DNA from: Laccaria trichodermophora
Taxonomy: Eukaryota; Basidiomycota; Agaricomycetes; Agaricales; Hydnangiaceae
Assembly: GCA_018417955.1 (NCBI GenBank)
Contig: JACTVC010000001.1
Location: 1,984,001 to 2,048,000, forward strand
Length of the DNA: 64,000 bases
Direction: 5' to 3'
Shown here: one piece after another, positions 58,579 to 64,000 of the stretch
Position numbering within the stretch: position 1 is the stretch's first letter
Layout: every line of letters begins with the position of its first letter
The notes under the pieces: generated by a model
The model's input: the letters and a program-made list of their open reading frames with translations, nothing else
Told to the model about the DNA's origin: nothing
Database searches by the model: none
Position numbers and translations under genes: made by a program

Positions 58579-61500
58579 TTAGGTATCTTTATTCACTTGA
58601 GACCTAATTTCTGCAAGTAATGCCACTGCTTTGACTGTTTTTGGATGTTGCTCTCCAAAAATTTTCTTCCTTACATCTACAACTTGGACTTCCAGCCTTG
58701 CTGCATCTGTATATTTTTGTAGATGGTAAAATGTTGTTGCAAGTGATTCCATTGTATTGATTGTATCAGGGTGTTCTTCTCCAAGAATTATGTTTTCTAG
58801 ATTTAGCACCTTGATCTGTAGCTCCTCTGCATCTGTATATTTTCCTAGACTCTCATATGTGTTTGCAAGGTCACCCATGGCTAAAATTGTTTCAAGGTGT
58901 TCTTCTCCAAAAAGTCTGTTTCTTAGCTGTATAATTTTGATTTGTAGCTTCTCTGCATCTGCATATTTTTCTAAACTCATGTATGTAATTGCAAGGTTAC
59001 TCATGGCAGTGATGGTATTAGGGTGTTCTTCTCCAAATAGTCTGATTCCTAGATCTACAACCTCAATTTGTAGCTTCTCTGCATCTGCATATTTTTCTAA
59101 ACTCATGTATGTAATTGCAAGGTTACTCATGGCAGTGATGGTATTAGGGTGTTCTTCTCCAAATAGTCTGATTCCTAGATCTACAACCTCAATTTGTAGC
59201 TTCTCTGCATCTGCATATTTCTCTAGACTACAATAGGTATTTGCAAGATTTCCCATAGCCAAGACTGTATCAGGGTGTTCTGCTCCAAGAAGGCTGTTTC
59301 TTAGGTGTAGAACTTTGATTTGAAGCTTCTCTGCATCTACATATTTTCCTAAATGCTTGTATGTAATTGCAAGGTTACCTGTGGCAGTAATTGTACTAGG
59401 GTGTTCTTCCCCAAGAAGCCTGAGCCTCAGATCTTGAACTTTGATTTGTAGCTGCTCTGCATCTGAATACTTTCCTAAACTCTTGTGTGCAATTGCTAAG
59501 TTATTCATGGCAGTGATTGTATCAGGGTGTTCTTCTCCAAGAAGTCTGTGTCTTAGATCTAGGACTTTCATTTGTAGCTTCTCTGCATCTGCATATTTTC
59601 CTAGAAGTTTGTACATAACTGCAAGATTACTCATAGCAACAATTGTCTGTGGGTGTTCTTTTCCAAGGAACTTGTTCCTTAAACCCAGAACTTTGATTTG
59701 TAGTTCCTCTGCATCTGCATATTTTCCTAGACCCTTGTATGTGATTGCAAGGTTATTCATAGCTGAGATTGTATCTGGGTGTTCTTCTCCAAGAAGTTTA
59801 TTTCTTAGATCTAGAACTTGGATTTCAAGCTTCTCTGCATCTGCATATTTTCCTTGACTATGATATGTATGTGCAAGATTACCCATAGCTGAGATTGTAT
59901 TTGGGTGTTGTTTTCCAAGATATCTGTTTCTTAGATCTAGAACTTTGGTTTGTAGCTTCTCTGCAGCTGCATATTTTCCTAGACTATGATATGTATGTGC
60001 AAGGTTACCCATAGCTGAGATTGTATGTGGGTGTTCTTTTTCAAGATATTTTTTTTGCAGATCCAGAACTTCAATTTGCAGCTTCTCTGCATCTGCATAC
60101 TTTCCTAATCTCTCATATGTACTTGCAAGGTGACCCATGGCACTGATCGTGCCTAGATGTTCCTTTCCAAGAGTTCTGCTTCTTGCATCCAATACTTGAA
60201 TTTGAAACTTCACTGCCTCACCATTATACCCCTGTTCCCTCAACAGTTTCCCAAATTTTTCCTGAGCATCATCAAAGTATCTCTCAATAGTCACCTTTGC
60301 CATTTCACTGTGCTGTATATTGGCCCTTAAATGAGTGACCAAAGTCCTTCTGAACTGATATGGCTGCTTATCAAAGTCTGCCAGCAGACAGCCAGCTAAC
60401 ATTCCATATGCCATCAGACTGTATTTCTCTTTATCTTCTAATGACATTCTATCTCTTCCCCATGTATGAATAAGTGGATGGACAGCATACACACCCTTCA
60501 ATGAGCCCAGCTTAATGAGGCTGAAAGAAAATAGCACTCGAAGCCCCTCTTTAAAGATGAAATTATCCCACTTTCCTGTCTCATCTAGCTGAAGCAGTGT
60601 ATGATCTAATATAGAAGTTGCAAGAGGTAGAGCATATGTCTCCTGATTATCTCCATTTTTCTGATGCTCTTGAGTAGCATAGGAAAAGATTTCCTCACTA
60701 ATCCCATCAAAGTGAAAGAAGGAAAACATTGCCAGAAGAAGCATTGCACTACTAGCTGCCTCAGCTTTTTGAGAATCATCACTAGTAGCTCTTTGCTGAA
60801 TTTCTTTGTATGAAAGCTCCCAGGTTTGATACACAGTTCTGTTGTATTTAGATGCCCCTTTGAAACCTGGGTAATTTAATAATTTCTTTCTGTATCGAGA
60901 ATACTCCTCAAGATAGTCTCTGATATCTGTATCCCCAAAAGCAATGAAAGCACCAGCTTGATCAATAGCCAGAGGGATGCAAAAGAGCTCATTCACAATC
61001 TTAGAAGCCTCAGCTTGTAAATCCTCCTTAGATCCATCCAAGCAAGCAGCCTTTAAGAGTAAAGAAATAGCATCATTTTCTTCCATCTCTTTCACCTCAA
61101 GAGAATTCTTATGTAAAGTCAAATGCCTTAGACCAGAGTTGCGACTAGTTATCAAAATATTTCCCCCTAGCCCAGATGGAAAATATTGCTCCAGTTCCTC
61201 AGGTGTGAGATTATCAGCATTATCAAAGACCATTGCATAGCTATCCCCCAGAGAGCTGATCCATGACAAAGTAGATTCAAATGAACCATCCAAGGCAGAA
61301 GACTGAGCTTCAGGGAGGTTGCAGATTCCCTTCAGTCCCTGTGCAATTGTATCAGTGGAAAATGCATCAATCCAGAACACATGGGAAAAGCTGGAACCAA
61401 TGAGCAATAAGAACTAGATAGTATGATGAAGCACTTACTAGTCAGACATCTCCTCAATGAATCTCAAACAAATCTGAGTCTTCCCAATACCCCCCATGCC

Positions 61501-61804
61501 ATACAGCAAAAAGAATTTACGACGGCGGAGTTTATCATTACTCTCAGTCGTAAAATGTTCCCTCAGTTTTGTGAGAACGTTGGTTCGGCCTGTGAACCGA
61601 ATGCTTGAGTTTGGTTTAACGAGAATCGCTGCATCGGATGTCGCCCTGTTGCCGGCGGTAGTGTAATTGACCTGCATAGAATACCAATTCATTAGCTTGT
61701 GGTAAGAGGTGTTAGAGAGCTTCACGTACGAAATCGGCAGCGATGAACGTGCCACCACTGATGTTGACATTCTGAGCACCTTGCAAGACGTGTTTTCTAC
61801 TCAT
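58579..61804 (-). CDS. NB-ARC / TPR NLR-like protein
   Basis: STAND-class signalling ATPase of the fungal NLR-like type. Exons 61804-61730, 61671-61439 and 61390-58579 give 1039 aa. The short N-terminus (QGAQNVNISGGTFIAADF) has no recognised effector domain. NB-ARC: P-loop LYGMGGIGKTQ (about 83-90), Walker B-like YAMVFDNAD, sensor GGNILITSRN, then PLAIDQAGAFIAFGD. From about 485 to 1025 come 13 TPR repeats of 42 residues, consensus LGKYADAEKLQIKVLDLRNR-LGEEHPDTI-AMNNLA-TY, two of them identical at the DNA level. Such proteins are thought to oligomerise on ligand binding in non-self recognition or cell-death control (family inference). Exon 3 is nearly CpG-free while exons 1-2 are not. The ORF is intact. 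Confidence 0.87.
58941..59220 (-). repeat. perfect 126-bp tandem repeat encoding two identical TPRs
   Basis: Bases 58941-59094 are identical to 59067-59220, so one full 126-bp TPR unit (YADAEKLQIEVVDLGIRLFG, then EEHPNTITAMSNLAITYMS) is duplicated without a single difference. Other units in the gene differ at many positions. Confidence 0.9.
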
Positions 61805-63789
61805 GTTGGAGAAGTGATAGATGGGGGCGAAAGAAAGAAGCGAGGACCTTGGGTCAGCAAACCCCGTCCTGCCATGTGCTGATCATGGGCCATCTTTCGG
61901 ATTATACCGGGGCACGTTTTGGCATCAAGCGCTCACTCAACGCGGCGCAACTTTGTCACCTGTCAAGTGTACATTCCCGTTGGGCGCTCTGAACGTGGTT
62001 GAGAAAAACGTTTCTGAGCAAGACATACTTGAAAGACAAACCCCGATGTCGAGTCGTATGGTTATCAGAGAGGTCTGTGTTTAAAATTTTGCGTTGTGGG
62101 TTCCCCCCAATTGCTCTCCAACTCCTTGCCCAGTTGACCTAGTCTCTTATACAGACCTTAGTATTACAAATGATAGTCGATTTGTAGCACAATCGATCCC
62201 CACACTAACACAGAGACAAGGCCTTTCAAGCTCACTCCCATTGGTTGGGTCGGTCTAACTCGATCGTCAAAGTATGGATGGTTACAAACAAGTTTTGAAG
62301 ACTTGGGATGAGTTCTTTGAAGTTTTGTCTCTATTGGCGATTTGGGACCTCGTGTTGCTTCCAAGACGCGATTGGAGTGAAGTGATGTCTCTCAATCCCC
62401 CTCAACCCTCCTGTCGCCGAAGCACTCTTCTTTCCCTCCTCTCTTCCATCCTTCGGTCTACCTTTCACCCGCTTCTTCCGACTTTTCACGTTGCCGACCC
62501 CTCCTTCCCCCAGGATATGCACATACGTCCTCCAAGGCCACCTGTACACCATCCGCTGCACCCGTGTCCCGCGCAATCACCCTATCCGGTCCCAGGATGT
62601 TGCTCTAGGGGGAGTTGAAAGAGGGAATGTTTACGGAATCCTCGATTCCAGTGCAGCTGCCAGCCATTGCGGTCTCCGACCTCACCCCTTGAAGAATAAG
62701 GTAGAGGATGAAATCGAGGAAAGAACTTGTGGCATTGATCGGGATGTGGCGGGGGCCTTCAAATCGTACGTACGTCCAACCCCTGATGATCCGACTGTCT
62801 ACTCAATATGCTCTCAGAAGATTTCATTCAAGCTGGCGCATGTTTCACGCGTACTTTTAGTGACGAGCGTGTCTCCACCAACAACAAAACAAAAAATCAA
62901 TAACACGGCGTCAAGTAACAGACTAGTGCTTTGAGCACCCAAAGCCCGCTCTGTCACATGGCTCTAGGTTCCTCTCATGGGGATAACAACTCTGTCCAGC
63001 ACCACGATGGAGACGTAGACATAACGGACTACGCAACGTGTCAAGGAGAAGACGTGACGTGGTAAAGGATGGAAAGCAGCACGACGAGCACCATGACCAT
63101 CATGGGAAATCCCACCATCGAGCGCCACTCTTTTGGCTACATCAACAACTTTGGAGGACGAGGTTGCGTTGGAGGTTGCGTTGGAGGTTCCGTTGGGTGT
63201 TGACTGGGAAATGAGAACCATGACCCTTCGTTCTATACATATGTACGTTTCCTTTAGCTGGTCGTTGTTTAGATGTGATTTACTTACATCAACAAAGGTT
63301 ATAACGTATCCGAATTCCCAGCAATCCACATCGTCGTGTTACAGCTTAATGAAACTCTGATAACATTCAATCAGCTGATCCTAACGTTCACAACAAATGG
63401 GGTCTGGTATAGCGCTTACATTGCATCTGGCGCCCTCCACTGATCATGAGGTCGGTAGCGATGTGCCAATAGGAGGCCCCCATTCGTTGGTACCGCGAAA
63501 TGGCTGTTTGGGCGCGCTCGAAAATTGACCGTGGCAGGTACTAGATCTCGAACGTTCGTCACGCAAGATAATAAGGCGTCAAGTGCGATGTTTAAGTTTG
63601 GCAAGTGTTCATTTTGGGAAAGAATTCGTTATTTAGTATGGGCGTCAAAAATTATGTCCACACCCACTTATCCGCGTTTCCTTCTCACTGTTTCCGATTT
63701 GTAGATCTTCCACACCCTTTAATATCAGTTGATAGACTTGAAGGGTAAAAAATTTCGTCCTTCCTCCACCCTCAACGCTATCCCGAATC
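61805..63789. other. intergenic between NLR-like and DUF6535 genes
   Basis: CpG-normal. About 2 kb with no supported gene. Frames at 62491-62934 (+) and 62964-63329 (-) have no family features. A short GTTGCGTTGGAG direct repeat lies at about 63160-63190. Confidence 0.35.
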
Positions 63790-64000
63790 ATGATGACAAT
63801 GTCTACTTCGGATCTATCTCAATTGTCCAGCTCTACACAAATGAACATGCCTCAACCAACATCACCAAACGTGCATGATCCATTGTGGGAAGAATATGTC
63901 GAAAAGGCGAATTCGTTCGATGAACGAATTATCGAGGATTGGAATAAAATTGTGGATGTAACTCTCGTCTTTGTAGGTGTTCCTTATTGGCCTCAATATC
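63790..64000 (+). CDS. DUF6535-type protein, 5' end only
   Basis: Starts MMTMSTSDLSQLSSSTQMNM and reaches DPLWEEYVEKANSFDERI, then IEDWNKIVDVTLVF before a GTAGGT donor at 63973. The W..Y...A..FD...++DWN...D..L+F pattern is the opening of the DUF6535 domain, in which the next exon usually begins AGLFSAV with the first membrane helix. The function of these multi-pass proteins is unknown. The gene is cut by the window edge, and 63973-64000 should be intron. Confidence 0.7.
   Translation, partial: MMTMSTSDLSQLSSSTQMNMPQPTSPNVHDPLWEEYVEKANSFDERIIEDWNKIVDVTLVFVGVPYWPQY

Noticed and set aside
58757..59857. Plus-strand open frames opposite the TPR region
   Set aside because: Antisense shadows of the 42-residue repeats; they repeat with the same period and have no start context or family.

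Overview
This window reads as nuclear DNA of a mushroom-forming basidiomycete (Agaricomycetes). The support is direct. Coding exons are broken by 45-85 nt GT-AG introns that splice cleanly by phase. The protein set is typical of that group: a long F-box/leucine-rich protein with an N-terminal coiled coil, a small F-box pair, an NB-ARC/TPR NLR-like protein and the start of a DUF6535 gene. There are also many short DNA-transposon derivatives. I cannot name the species.

Layout. 0.2-4.1 kb: an APH-type kinase-fold gene (-), a SEC2-type Rab exchange factor (+) and one unrecognised ORF. 4.5-14.9 kb: an inverted segmental duplication. Its left arm (about 4.97-7.16 kb) has an intact F-box gene and a dead SNX3 copy. 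Its right arm (about 11.87-14.92 kb) has an intact SNX3 and the paralogous F-box gene. Between the arms lie a cytidine deaminase gene and a tandemly duplicated array of eight tRNA-like sequences, all on the minus strand. 15.1-21.3 kb: an intron-containing tRNA-Gly-like gene, an ABC-F ATPase, a hotdog thioesterase and a glutathione S-transferase. 21.3-25.3 kb: a gene-free, almost CpG-free tract carrying more tRNA-Gly-like copies. It ends at a hAT-type MITE with a perfect 8-bp target duplication, followed at 26.8-27.8 kb by a CACTA-like element. 27.9-37.3 kb is the densest housekeeping block: USE1 (-) and SQS1 (+) share a 210-bp divergent promoter, followed by a membrane protein (-), a 510-aa F-box protein (-) and an I9-type protease-inhibitor protein (+). 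37.3-50.5 kb is gene-poor, with tandem repeats, a hairpin and one Ser/Pro-rich protein gene. 50.5-61.5 kb is a second CpG-depleted domain with a gag remnant, LTR-like repeats and a 686-bp foldback element. It includes the whole third exon of an NB-ARC/13xTPR gene, whose first two exons lie in CpG-normal DNA. A DUF6535 gene starts at 63.79 kb and runs off the window.

How the genes relate. Several encode membrane-traffic factors (SEC2, SNX3, USE1), but they are scattered and nothing indicates co-regulation beyond the USE1/SQS1 promoter. The more unusual content is structural: the duplication and its tRNA-like array, the dispersed tRNA-Gly-like family with a compensatory stem change, and the sharp CpG boundary that cuts through the NLR-like gene. 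All splice models were made by hand from splice motifs, reading frame and family conservation. CpG counts come from reading the sequence line by line, not from a program.
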